Part shown: piece after piece, positions 56,412 through 64,000 of the stretch | How positions within the stretch are numbered: position 1 is the stretch's first letter | Layout of the letters: every line of letters starts with the position of its first letter | Origin: Diospyros lotus | Lineage: Eukaryota > Streptophyta > Magnoliopsida > Ericales > Ebenaceae | Assembly (NCBI RefSeq): GCF_014633365.1 | Contig: NC_068349.1 | Coordinates: forward strand, 23,822,753 to 23,886,752 | DNA: 64,000 nt | Reading direction: 5' to 3' | Position numbers and translations under genes: made by a program | Notes under the pieces: model-generated | Told to the model about the DNA's origin: nothing | Database searches by the model: none | What the model saw: only the letters and a program-made list of their open reading frames with translations

Positions 56412-56957
56412 CTATGAAGTGGGGATAGGCTTCCCATCCAATTTTCTTATAGATTGGCAAACATGGTCATTTATAGTCAGATTCCCAAGACTATAGCGTT
56501 GGTGGTCACTTATGAACTGGGTCCATAAAGCAAGAAGTTCTCTTTGCACTATTCCACATGGATGCATCTCAAGAGTCAATCGGATATCATCTAATGACTC
56601 CTTACTCAGTCCATCCTTTATGAAACTAATTTTATCTTCTCGATTTATGGACGTAAACCCCACAGATTTGCATCGAGTGTTACAGGTCCAACGAGCACAC
56701 TTGTGACAACCATTTACTCTTTCAACTCTTCGTTTCTTCACAAAACTACTCTTCCCTAAGCTCGGGAAGTGCTTAAAACTAGGTGAAGTTTCGCCAGCTA
56801 ATCGAACTTTTGCTTCAATCAGCAAACAAATATCTTCAGGAATGTTATTACGCATCAAAAGCCCAAGTCTTTCACAGCTAGCAGCATAAATTTTTTTCAA
56901 ATCATTCTGCGGGAGAGATGGATAGTACTTGCGAATTTTTGAAAGCTGAAGATCCAT
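56412..56957 (-). CDS. Unrecognised 181-residue reading frame upstream of the LOG-like gene
   Basis: I do not recognise this protein. The frame is intact from MDLQLSKIRKYYPSL to ...KPIPTS. Residues about 83-96 form a Cys cluster (CHKCARWTCNTRC, i.e. C-x2-C-x4-C-x3-C) after a basic patch (KKRRVERVNGCH), which could bind metal and nucleic acid. Another block, LEMHPCGIVQRELLALWTQF (about 129-149), looks like a folded helix. It is on the same strand as the LOG-like gene, 168 bp upstream of its start codon. Its composition is unlike gag, pol or env frames nearby. It could be an exon of a gene that also includes the sequence at 57,100, or a captured gene fragment. Confidence 0.55.
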   Translation of the reverse strand: MDLQLSKIRKYYPSLPQNDLKKIYAASCERLGLLMRNNIPEDICLLIEAKVRLAGETSPSFKHFPSLGKSSFVKKRRVERVNGCHKCARWTCNTRCKSVGFTSINREDKISFIKDGLSKESLDDIRLTLEMHPCGIVQRELLALWTQFISDHQRYSLGNLTINDHVCQSIRKLDGKPIPTS

Positions 56958-57090
56958 TTTTTTTTTTAATTAAAACACAACTATAATAAAAGAAAACTAA
57001 AAAAAACTATGAATCTTGCAAAATGAACGAGAGTACTTGATCAGAGAACAACACAAAGGAAATGAGGCTGAACTTGCTTGCAAAAGCGTG

Positions 57091-57100
57091 GCTTACCTCA
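57091..57100 (-). other. Candidate 5' splice site
   Basis: The minus strand reads TGAG/GTAAGC, a strong match to the plant donor. It would end a first exon starting below the TATA box at about 57,245. The partner could be the acceptor at 56,265 (TTTCCAG) or one nearer 56,960. Confidence 0.4.
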
Positions 57101-57237
57101 TACAGATATGGAGTCTCTTATAGAGCAATGGGTATCACTATTCTACACTCGGCTCGAGGCATGCCATAATTGTAGGGTCAGGCGCGTCTCTTTTTTCAAC
57201 GCTCAGTGCCTCATTTTTCAACATTTGGCAGTGTGCC

Positions 57238-57254
57238 TCTTTCTTTATAGGGCA
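57238..57254 (-). promoter_or_regulatory. Candidate TATA box for the LOG-like cassette
   Basis: The minus strand reads GCCCTATAAAGAAAGAG, about 140 bp before the candidate splice donor. It suggests the cassette carries its own promoter and is a DNA-level segment, not a reverse-transcribed copy. Confidence 0.4.
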
Positions 57255-57473
57255 GTGTGATTGCACTGCCTAAGAAGAATGGCTATCACCAGCATCAATT
57301 CTATCTCTCTCAATAATTTTTTTTTTTAATTTTATTTATTTATTTTATTTTATTTTATTTTTTTTAGGGGCCCAATAAAATCATATATACCACACAAGAC
57401 AATATTATCAAGTCAACCAAAATTATTTGCACAATGGATCAATTTCAAACACCAATAAATTAATTCTTAAGTA
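57255..57473. other. T/A-rich spacer
   Basis: No gene is seen. Long T runs (57,318-57,364) separate the cassette from the tract-like motif at 57,474. Confidence 0.5.
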
Positions 57474-57510
57474 CACCTTACCCCCCAACTTAAATTGCGC
57501 ATTGTCCTCG
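57474..57510 (-). other. Polypurine-tract-like motif with hairpin, upstream copy
   Basis: On the minus strand, AATTTAAGTTGGGGGGTAAGG resembles the tract at 52,394. Next to it ATTGC...GCAAT flank CATTGTCCTCGATCG and can pair. It lies about 300 bp after integrase, where an Athila element often has such a sequence. Confidence 0.5.
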
Positions 57511-57810
57511 ATCGGCAATAAAAGAATAGAAGATGGGCATACCTGGCAGTCTTCAATGCATGAATTAGTATGCAAATATTTTATTTAGACTGCACACAGA
57601 GAAACACTATTTGAGTTAAAGTTAATTAAGTGATACAAAAAGGAACAATAAATATATTATATATATATATATATTTTTTGTTTTTTTGTTTTTGTTTTTT
57701 TTATTTATTATTTTTTTATTTTTATATCCGAATTCCAAAGACATCCATTTAACCTAAATGGAAAGGTGGTCTTTTAACGTCAGATTCCCAGACGAATGTG
57801 TTCCTTAAGC
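57511..57810. other. AT-rich non-coding stretch after integrase
   Basis: It contains an AT microsatellite (57,656-57,674) and T runs to 57,722. No gene is seen. Confidence 0.6.
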
Positions 57811-58845
57811 TCACTTAACCACTGACGATGGTTCACCCAACTCCACCATCTCGTCATTTCCTTCAACAAAATCTTTCTCAGCTATGCCTAGATATGGTTT
57901 CAGCCTTTGACCATTCACTTTAAAACATTGTCTAGACTCTTTGATTTCAATTTCTATTGCCCCATATTCTGATATGGTCTTGATTGTATAGGGTCCTATC
58001 CATTTTGATCTCAACTTCCCTGGGAACAAATGAAGCCTTGAGTTGTAGAGAAGCACCTGCTGACCAACATGAAATTTTTTTCTATTGATGTGTTGGTCAT
58101 GCAACTTTTTCATATGCAACTTAGATAATTTGGCATTTTCAAATGCCTCATCCCTAAGTTCTTCAAGTTCATTAAGTTGCAATTTTCTATTGAAGCTCAC
58201 TTCTATTGATTCCTCATTAATCTTCCTAATGGCCCAGTAGGCTTTGTGCTCTATTTCAACTAGCAGATGACATGACTTTCCATATACCAACCTATAGGGA
58301 GACATTCCTAGAATTATCTTGTATGCAGTTCTATAGGCCCAAAGTGCATCAATCAACCTCAAGGACCAATCCTTGCGGTTAGAATTGACTGTTTTCTTTA
58401 AAATCCTTTTTATCTCCCTATTGGCCAATTCAGCTTGGCCATTGGTTTGAGGGTGATATGGGGTTGCAACCTTGTGGACTACTCCATATTTTCTCATTGA
58501 TTCAGCCACTGGTTTGTTGCAGAAATGAGAACCTCCATCACTTATGATGGCCCTAGGTATTCCAAACCTACTAAAAATATTTTCTTTCAAAAACTTCATT
58601 ACAACCCGATGATCATTTGTTCTTGTTGGGATTGCTTCTACCCACTTGGACACATAGTCAACAGCTAACAAGATGTACTCGTGTCCACTTGAATTAACAA
58701 ATGGTCCCATGAAGTCTATTCCCCAACAATCAAAAATTTCTAACACCTGAATGGGTTGCAAGGGCATCATATTCCTCTTGGTTAGGCTTCCTAGCCTTTG
58801 GCATCTATCACATGAGCTACAGAACTGATGCACATCTCTAAACAA
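57811..58845 (-). pseudogene. Athila no. 2 integrase
   Basis: This is the largest intact frame in the window (344 codons). It starts after the first zinc ligands: [11 protein letters not shown] completes the H-H-C-C finger, whose His part is in another frame near 58,870-58,960. Then come GIDFMGPF (first Asp), [13 protein letters not shown] (second Asp) and [18 protein letters not shown] (catalytic Glu), giving a complete D-D-35-E core. The C-terminal part has [36 protein letters not shown] and ends at PSSVVK. It would insert element DNA. The core shows no missing catalytic residue, so it is the best-preserved domain here, but upstream frameshifts remove it from any polyprotein. Confidence 0.93.
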
Positions 58846-59585
58846 GGTAGGCTAAAAGAATCCACTTTGTAAGATCTTGGCCAATGTTTTTCTTGTGGAG
58901 AAATGACCTCCACAAGCAAGAGTATGACAAAATTCAAAACACTCTGTTGCTCATGCTCGGGGATGCACCTTCTTAAAATTTGGTCAGCACAATACTTATA
59001 CAAGTAAGGGTCATCCCAAAAATAAGTCCTAACCTTCCTAAATAATTTTTGTTTATCTAGCTTGGTCCAATGATTTGGAATTAGACCGGTGGCTAGATAG
59101 TAGGCCAGATCTGCGTACCATGGTGTAACAGAGGTTGAGGTATCATTGATAAGGAAGAGCTGTTCATCTGGAAAGGTGTCCCTAATTGGTTCTTTGTCTA
59201 GATTAAGGTCTTGGCATGGAAGTCTAGACAAATGGTCTGCCACCACATTTTCTACTCCCTTTTTATCTTTGATTTTTATGTTGAATTCTTGGAGTAACAA
59301 AATCCACCTAATAAGACGTGGTTTGGCATCTCGTTTGGTGAGCAAGTATTTCAAAGCAACATGGTCAGTGAAAACAATGACCAATGACCCCACCAGATAT
59401 GATCTCAACTTCTCTAATGCAAAAACTATTGCCAATAGTTCCTTCTCAGTTGTTGTGTAATTTTTTTGGGCTTCATTGAGGGTTTTACTGGCATAGTAGA
59501 TGACATAAGGTTTTTTATCTTTTCTTTGCCCTAGGACTGCTCCTACAGCATAATCACTTGCATCACACATGAGTTCAAAGGGCAA
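58846..59585 (-). pseudogene. Athila no. 2 RNase H and integrase zinc-finger start
   Basis: Opening [18 protein letters not shown], it continues with [63 protein letters not shown] and VADHLSRL, the RNase H domain with its Asp and Glu residues. After it come a linker and [13 protein letters not shown], the beginning of the integrase finger, where the frame shifts at about 58,940. It overlaps the following integrase frame by about 55 bp in a different phase. It would remove RNA from the RNA-DNA hybrid. Confidence 0.92.
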
Positions 59586-59600
59586 TGACCAATCTGGTGG

Positions 59601-60916
59601 TTAAATAATGGGGGCTGCGATGAGAGCATTTCTTAACCTCTCAAAAGAGGTTTGACAAGATGATGTCCACTCAAATGGGACATTCTGGGAGAGCAAATTA
59701 CACAGAGGCCGGGCTATGCTGCTAAAAGATGCTATGAATCTCCTATAGAACCCAGCATGCTCAAGGAAAGACCTGATGTCCTTAACACTCTTAGGGACTG
59801 ATAGTTTTTGGATGGCTTCTACTTTGGCTTTATCCACCTCCATTCCCTTAGCAGAGACAATATGCCCTAGGACTATACCTTGTTTGACCATGAAATGACA
59901 TGTTTCCCAGTTAAGCACAAGGTGGGTTTCTTCACAACGAGCTAGAACTCTCTCCAAATTCTCTAAACATGCCTCAAAACTAGCTCCCATAGACAGAGAA
60001 ATCATCCATAAAAACCTCCACAATGTGTTCTGTCATCTCACTAAAAATACTCATCACACACCTTTAGAAGGTGGCAGGTGGCAGGGGCATTGCATAGTCC
60101 AAAAGGCATACGTCTATAGGCAAATGTCCCAAATGTACATGTGAAAGTGGTCTTTTCCTAGTCCTCTAGGGCAATGTCAATCTGGTTATATCCTGAATAA
60201 CCATCAAGGAAACAATAGAATACTTGCCCAGCTATTCTTTCAAGGACTTGGTTCAAGAATGGCAATGGAAAATGGTATTTTCTAATCATTGCATTGAGTT
60301 TTTTGTAATCGATGCACACTCTCCATCCGGTTTGGATGCGAGTAGGGATCAACTCATTCTTTTCATTTCTCACCACTATGACTCCAGACCTTTTTGGGAC
60401 CACTTGAGTGGGGCTGACCCACTTTGAATCAGAGATAGGGTATATAATACCCGCATCTAGCAACTTTAGCACTTCTTTCCTAACCACCTCTTTCATGTTA
60501 GGATTGAGTCTTCTCTGCATTTGCCTAATAGGTTTAACATCCTTCTCTAGAAATATCCTATGAGTGCAAGTCAAAGGACTAATTCTATGCAAGTCTGAGA
60601 TGGTCCAACCTAAGGCTTTTTTATGAGCTCTCAGAATGTTTATCAGTTGAATTTCCTGTTGGGATGTCAAACTTGAAGAGATGACTACGGGGAGTGTGTT
60701 CTCATCACCTAGAAATGCATATTTTAACTCACTTGGCAAAGGTTTCAATTCAGGTGTGGGTGAGGTATTATCAGATTGTGACTCCTCATTGTTCATAGAA
60801 CCCAATGGTTCTGATTTGGGAATCCATTGAGCCACGGGCATTGCTTCTTGCTCCCTAGTGTTCTCTAATTCTTTTAACTCTCTCTCTTCTTGATCTTCTT
60901 CCATAGATTTGTTCAA
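59601..60916 (-). pseudogene. Athila no. 2 reverse transcriptase
   Basis: The frame from 60,916 has a charged linker, SELKYAFLGDENTLPVVIS, LGWTISDLHRISPLTCTHRI, MKEVVRKEVLKLLDAGIIYPIS, WVSPTQVVPKRSG, NELIPTRIQTGWRVCIDYKKLN, HFPLPFLNQVLERIAGQ and YCFLDGYSGYNQIDIALED, ending at a stop at 60,158. After a degenerate stretch (60,024-60,157) with the G-L-C-N-A-P block, the frame 59,601-60,023 starts one phase off the catalytic VFMDDFSV strand and continues NWETCHFMVKQGIVLGHIVS and RSFLEHAGFYRRFIASF. So at least one stop and one frameshift break it, although the active-site codons survive. Confidence 0.92.
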
Positions 60917-60937
60917 AAATTCTTTTGCAAAATAGTC

Positions 60938-61495
60938 CTAAGCTAATGTTTGAACCAAATCTACTTCCTCCACCTCATTCTCAGCTATGTGTTGTTTGGA
61001 AACTCTAAAGATATTCATCTCTACAGTCATGTTTCCAAATGATAACTTAAGTATTCCATTCCTATAATTAATTATGGCATTTGAAGTTGCTAGGAATGGT
61101 CTAACAAGAATGACTGGAACAGGGGGTTGAGGGCTTTGATGGGGTTGTGTGTCCAAGACTATAAAATCAACAGGGAAGTAAAATTTGTCCACCTGCACTA
61201 ATACATCCTCCACTATCCCCCTAGGGACTTTGATTGACCTATCAGCAAGCTGTAGGGTAACTCTTGTTGGCTTGAGTTCTCCTAAGCCCAGTTGCTGATA
61301 TACACTATAAGGAAGCAAGTTGACACTTGCTCCTAGATCTAAGAGTGCTTGGTCCACCCTCTGACTTCCAATTATGCAAGAAATGGTTGGGCTACCAAGG
61401 TCTTTGTACTTAGGAGGTGTTTTAAGTTGCAGGATAGAACTCACCTGTTCAGTTAAGAATGCTTTCTCATGGATGTTGATCTTTCTTTTAACAGT
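60938..61495 (-). pseudogene. Athila no. 2 protease
   Basis: The frame from 61,444 begins SSILQLKTPPKYKDLGSPTISCIIG, then has the active site ALLDLGASVNLLPYSVYQQLGL, the block TRVTLQLADRSIKVPRGIVEDVLVQVDKFYFPVDFIVLD and VPVILVRPFLATSNAIINYRNG, ending in DLVQTLA. D-L-G-A and RPFLAT are as in other Athila proteases (GRPFLATA in relatives; the Gly is Val here). It would process the polyprotein. Just upstream, a stop near 61,495 separates it from gag. Confidence 0.9.
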
Positions 61496-62390
61496 TTACA
61501 AGTCTTTTAAGAATTTTGCATAAGATGGTGTCTGTTTGATTGCATCAAGGAGAGGAATGTTAATCCTCACCTGTTTGAACACTTCATAAATATCAACATT
61601 TTGTTTTTCCCTCTTTGTTTGAGTAAGTCTTTGAGGGAATGGTGGTGCAGGGTTGCTCTTGAATTCTTCCACCTTATTTTTTTCTTTACCTTCCTTTTTT
61701 TTTGTTTTCAAGTTTTTCCTCCAAAGTTGGAGCATTATCATTTTTTATATTTTCATTTTGTTCCTCTTCTTGTGCATTAGGTTGGCTTGTCCTAAGATCA
61801 TCTGGTTTGTCAATTATTTTTCCATTCCTAAGGACAATGACTGCTTGCACTTGCTCATGATTATTGTTCCCACTATTTGATGATTCCACTTGATTTGTTT
61901 GCCTCACGGGGTTGGGATTTGGTTGAGAAGGGAATTTCCCAGGTTCTCTCACAGTCAAAGTTTGAGTTAGCTTGGTTAGCTGACTCCTCATATCTTCAAT
62001 TGCCCTATTTGTTTGCTCTTGGAATTTTGCTACCTGAGCATTGTTCCCTATCTGCCCTTGCATAAATTGTTGTAGAGTATCCTCTAGGGATCTCTTATGC
62101 GGTGGCTGATATGAGCTAGATGGTCCTTGGTTAGGCTGGTAGGGCTGTGGCTGAGGTTGTGGCTGTGGTTGTGAGAGAAATGGTTGGTGTGGCTGAGGTG
62201 CTTAGTCATTTCTCCAAGAGAAATTTGGGTGGTTCCTAGAATTTGGATGGTAGGTGTTTGAGTTTGGGTTGTACCCTTGATAATTTCCACCCTGGTTCTG
62301 GTTTTGGTATATCCTACCCTCTGTTTGCCTTGGTTGTGAGTTTGAAGTTTGGCCATACAGCACTTCTTTGAAAGCAGGGAGAGTTGGACA
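61496..62390 (-). pseudogene. Athila no. 2 gag, C-terminal half
   Basis: Read leftward from 62,390 it starts CPTLPAFKEVLYGQT, followed by a Gln/Asn-rich stretch (NQNQGGNYQGYNPNS), HPNFSWRND, a stop, Gln-Pro repeats, then MQGQIGNNAQVAKFQEQTNRAIEDM, LTKLTQTLTVREPGKFPSQPNPNP, VIVLRNGKIIDKP and a Lys-rich tract. The last part (61,496-61,741) has VFKQVRINIPLLDAIKQTPSYAKFLKDL, the standard junction to protease. Frames shift at about 61,700 and 62,210. The upstream half resumes at 63,831 after a Copia solo LTR. An ORF reading across the LTR boundary (to 62,519) is an artefact. Confidence 0.88.
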
Positions 62391-63825
62391 TGTTAGGAAC
62401 CGGCCAACCATGTAGCTTCGATTCTGCCTTCTTTGATCCGTAGAGTTGCAAGCGCAAACTCCTCCAAGTCGGTCCACACGATTGACCCTTTTCCACGACG
62501 CCTCGAGTAGTGCTAGCAAACCCTAGGCGCCTCCAATGGGAGATCCGAATTTTCCTTATTTTCCAACTTCATAAGTGGCATATTTATAGAGTTAAAAACC
62601 TTAGTTGTGCCTTGGAAATCCCCTAAACAATTTAGGCCCGGCCCCAAAATCATATTGGGCCGAATCTCTCTTTTAAATTGTGGAACGAGCTCGATCTAAA
62701 TGTGTGACCCCTTAGGTCCACCATTGGGCTAGATGTAGGGCCAATTCTATTGGGCTATATGAAGGCCCAACTGAATAGAATAATTAAACCTTTTTAATTA
62801 AACTTGTGGGCTTCATAATTAACTCATCTCATGGGCTTCTTAATTAAACTCTTTAATTAATAGTTTTAGAATTAATCAAATTAATTCTAAAACCCTACAT
62901 ATCATGGTTAACGTCTAGCAACATACCATGAATACCTAGCCAACGATGGAAAAACACGGACCTTTTCAATTGCAATTACCATACAGTAAAATCCTTTCAT
63001 CAATCTATGTCCCCATTGAATTTAGGGTATGGTTTTATGACGAAACCCTAGTCATTCAATAACTATGTATCCATTTCAGATTTATGACTTGATAGGTGAA
63101 ATCAAAACACCTTTTGATTTCCACCTCACCTTGGCCAAGGATTTCCTCAGTCATGAAATCATCGGAATACACAGGACATCTTCTCATCTTATCGATAAGT
63201 GATGAATTCTATTTCGACATCCACAAGCCTTCATATGTGATAAGGTTACGCCCAGTGATAATTTGTTAATGACTCCATTGGAATCCAAAAAAGAACCAAA
63301 GCGTAACCAGTCAAATATAAGACTACCATGATGTCTCAAGTCTAAGGACCAATCTGCACTCTTGCAACACAGAAATTCCAATTCGACAATAAACAATTAC
63401 CATTAGGAATTCTGTAGCGGGTCAGTTCAGTGTACTTATTCTTATAATAAGCACCCACATATATGCACTAGTGTCCACACACCAATGTCTATGAAACAAG
63501 ACATTCTCCTAATTGAGCATGCATCATATATGCTAGTCTATCTGAGTTATTAGTGTCCAATCCTAATAACTCTATGACTAGGAATATTTAAGATCAAGGC
63601 TTATAAGGAATATGTTTCATGATCGTCATCTCTATGCACGACCATATTCCATGAGCCTATTTGATCTATGGACTTTGTCAAGAGTGAAAATAATAAAGAC
63701 AACCATCAATGACAAATAAAACATAATGCCTTACAATAATAATTGATTGAAGATAAAGAGTCACAATGGAAAAATATGATCAATTACATGTAAATATAAT
63801 TGGCTTGTGGAGCATAACTCTAACA
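62391..63825 (-). mobile_element. Copia-type solo LTR in Athila gag zinc-finger region
   Basis: The minus strand runs TGTTAGAGTTATGCTCC to GGTTCCTAACA, 1,435 bp. A perfect GGACA duplication flanks it (62386-62390, 63826-63830). A TATA box CTATAAATATG lies on the minus strand near 62,579-62,589, which sets the orientation. It falls between the second and last ligand part of the Athila gag zinc motif. No coding region is supported. Confidence 0.92.
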
Positions 63826-63830
63826 GGACA

Positions 63831-64000
63831 CTCCTCTGTTCTATGGCTATTGGCTTCACACACTACACAATGCACCTCTACCTCATTGACAACCTTCATT
63901 TTTTTGATCTCCAATTCTTCCATTTTCTTTGTCAACAAAGCTAATCTAGCACTGATGTCATCAGTTTCATTTAATTGGAGTTTTCCCTTTGGTTGTGGAT
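63831..64000 (-). pseudogene. Athila no. 2 gag, zinc-knuckle part, running off the window
   Basis: Translation on the minus strand gives KGKLQLNETDDISARLALLT, KKMEELEIKKMKVVNEVEVH and then CVVCEANSHRTEEC, the C-x2-C-x4-H-x4-C zinc knuckle that precedes the C-P-x-L block found across the solo LTR. No stop is seen in this stretch. The capsid domain must lie to the right of the window. Confidence 0.85.

Larger units (their letters stand above)
50836..64000 (-). mobile_element. Athila-like Ty3/Gypsy retrotransposon no. 2
   Basis: On the minus strand the order is gag (right edge to about 61,500), protease, reverse transcriptase, RNase H, integrase (to 57,811), then a 5.4-kb region to a polypurine tract at 52,394 and a probable 3' LTR at 50,836-52,393. 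The pol domains are collinear and longer than in element no. 1. The 3' region holds a solo LTR (53,517-54,881) and a cassette with a LOG-like gene. Whether 50,836-52,393 is this element's own LTR cannot be tested, since the 5' LTR is off the window. Confidence 0.75.

Noticed and set aside
56412..56957. Athila env-like protein
   Set aside because: Position fits, but there is no signal peptide, no C-terminal membrane segment and no coiled coil, so env is not supported.
62202..62519. 105-codon minus frame starting in the solo LTR
   Set aside because: The first part is LTR sequence. The true gag part begins only after the GGACA duplication at 62,390.

Overview
The window looks like heterochromatic or intergenic DNA from a flowering plant, most likely a eudicot. 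It is AT-rich, and almost all of it is LTR retrotransposon sequence: Ty3/Gypsy Athila-like, Tat-like and chromovirus-like elements plus Ty1/Copia. There is also one CACTA DNA-transposon end. I found no rRNA, tRNA, CRISPR or bacterial operon structure, and I cannot name the species. The only sequence resembling an ordinary cellular gene is a small cassette at about 55.6-57.3 kb. It holds a frameshifted LOG-like cytokinin-activation gene and an unrecognised 181-residue reading frame.

Layout, left to right. (1) 1-22,852: an Athila-like element on the minus strand (5' LTR 21,571-22,852) broken by nested insertions. A solo LTR (2,341-15,539, target duplication CTCTC) sits in its reverse transcriptase. 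Inside that LTR is a Tat-like element with two LTRs (2,710-14,547, duplication ATTAT). Inside that is a chromovirus (from about 4,459 to 11,518), itself hit by two solo LTRs (6,081-7,250, GTTAT; 8,884-10,815, ATACA) and abutting a CACTA end (to 12,860). A further long solo LTR (17,268-20,034, CTACA) separates Athila gag from its protease. A long LTR ending at 1,614 interrupts RNase H. (2) 22,853-25,468: remains of a Copia element with an inserted Copia solo LTR (23,542-25,048, ACTAA). (3) 25,469-36,732: start of a long LTR that received a minus-strand Copia element (26,102-36,732); its leader carries another long solo LTR (33,136-35,615). (4) 36,733-44,959: mostly long solo LTRs of one family in both orientations, one nested in another (41,314-43,975 within 39,843-44,275). 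(5) 44,960-50,835: a plus-strand Tat-like element (5' LTR end, primer site, gag, protease), split by a long solo LTR (46,469-49,064, GAGAT) and cut off by the next element. (6) 50,836-64,000: a second Athila-like element on the minus strand, with a probable 3' LTR at 50,836-52,393, then a 5.4-kb 3' region holding a solo LTR (53,517-54,881, ATCAT) and the LOG-like cassette, then integrase, RNase H, reverse transcriptase, protease and gag. Gag is interrupted by a Copia solo LTR (62,391-63,825, GGACA) and runs off the right edge.

Nothing here works as an operon. The retroelement domains are remnants of polyproteins that would supply capsid, protease, reverse transcriptase/RNase H and integrase for self-copying. 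All are broken by stops, frameshifts or insertions. The clearest biological story is the insertion chronology, read from eleven target-site duplications that are exact and three with one mismatch, together with heavy solo-LTR formation. The points most worth follow-up are the LOG-like cassette lying between integrase and 3' LTR on the same strand as an Athila element, and the clusters of a CATTCGAATG palindrome in two LTRs of different families.
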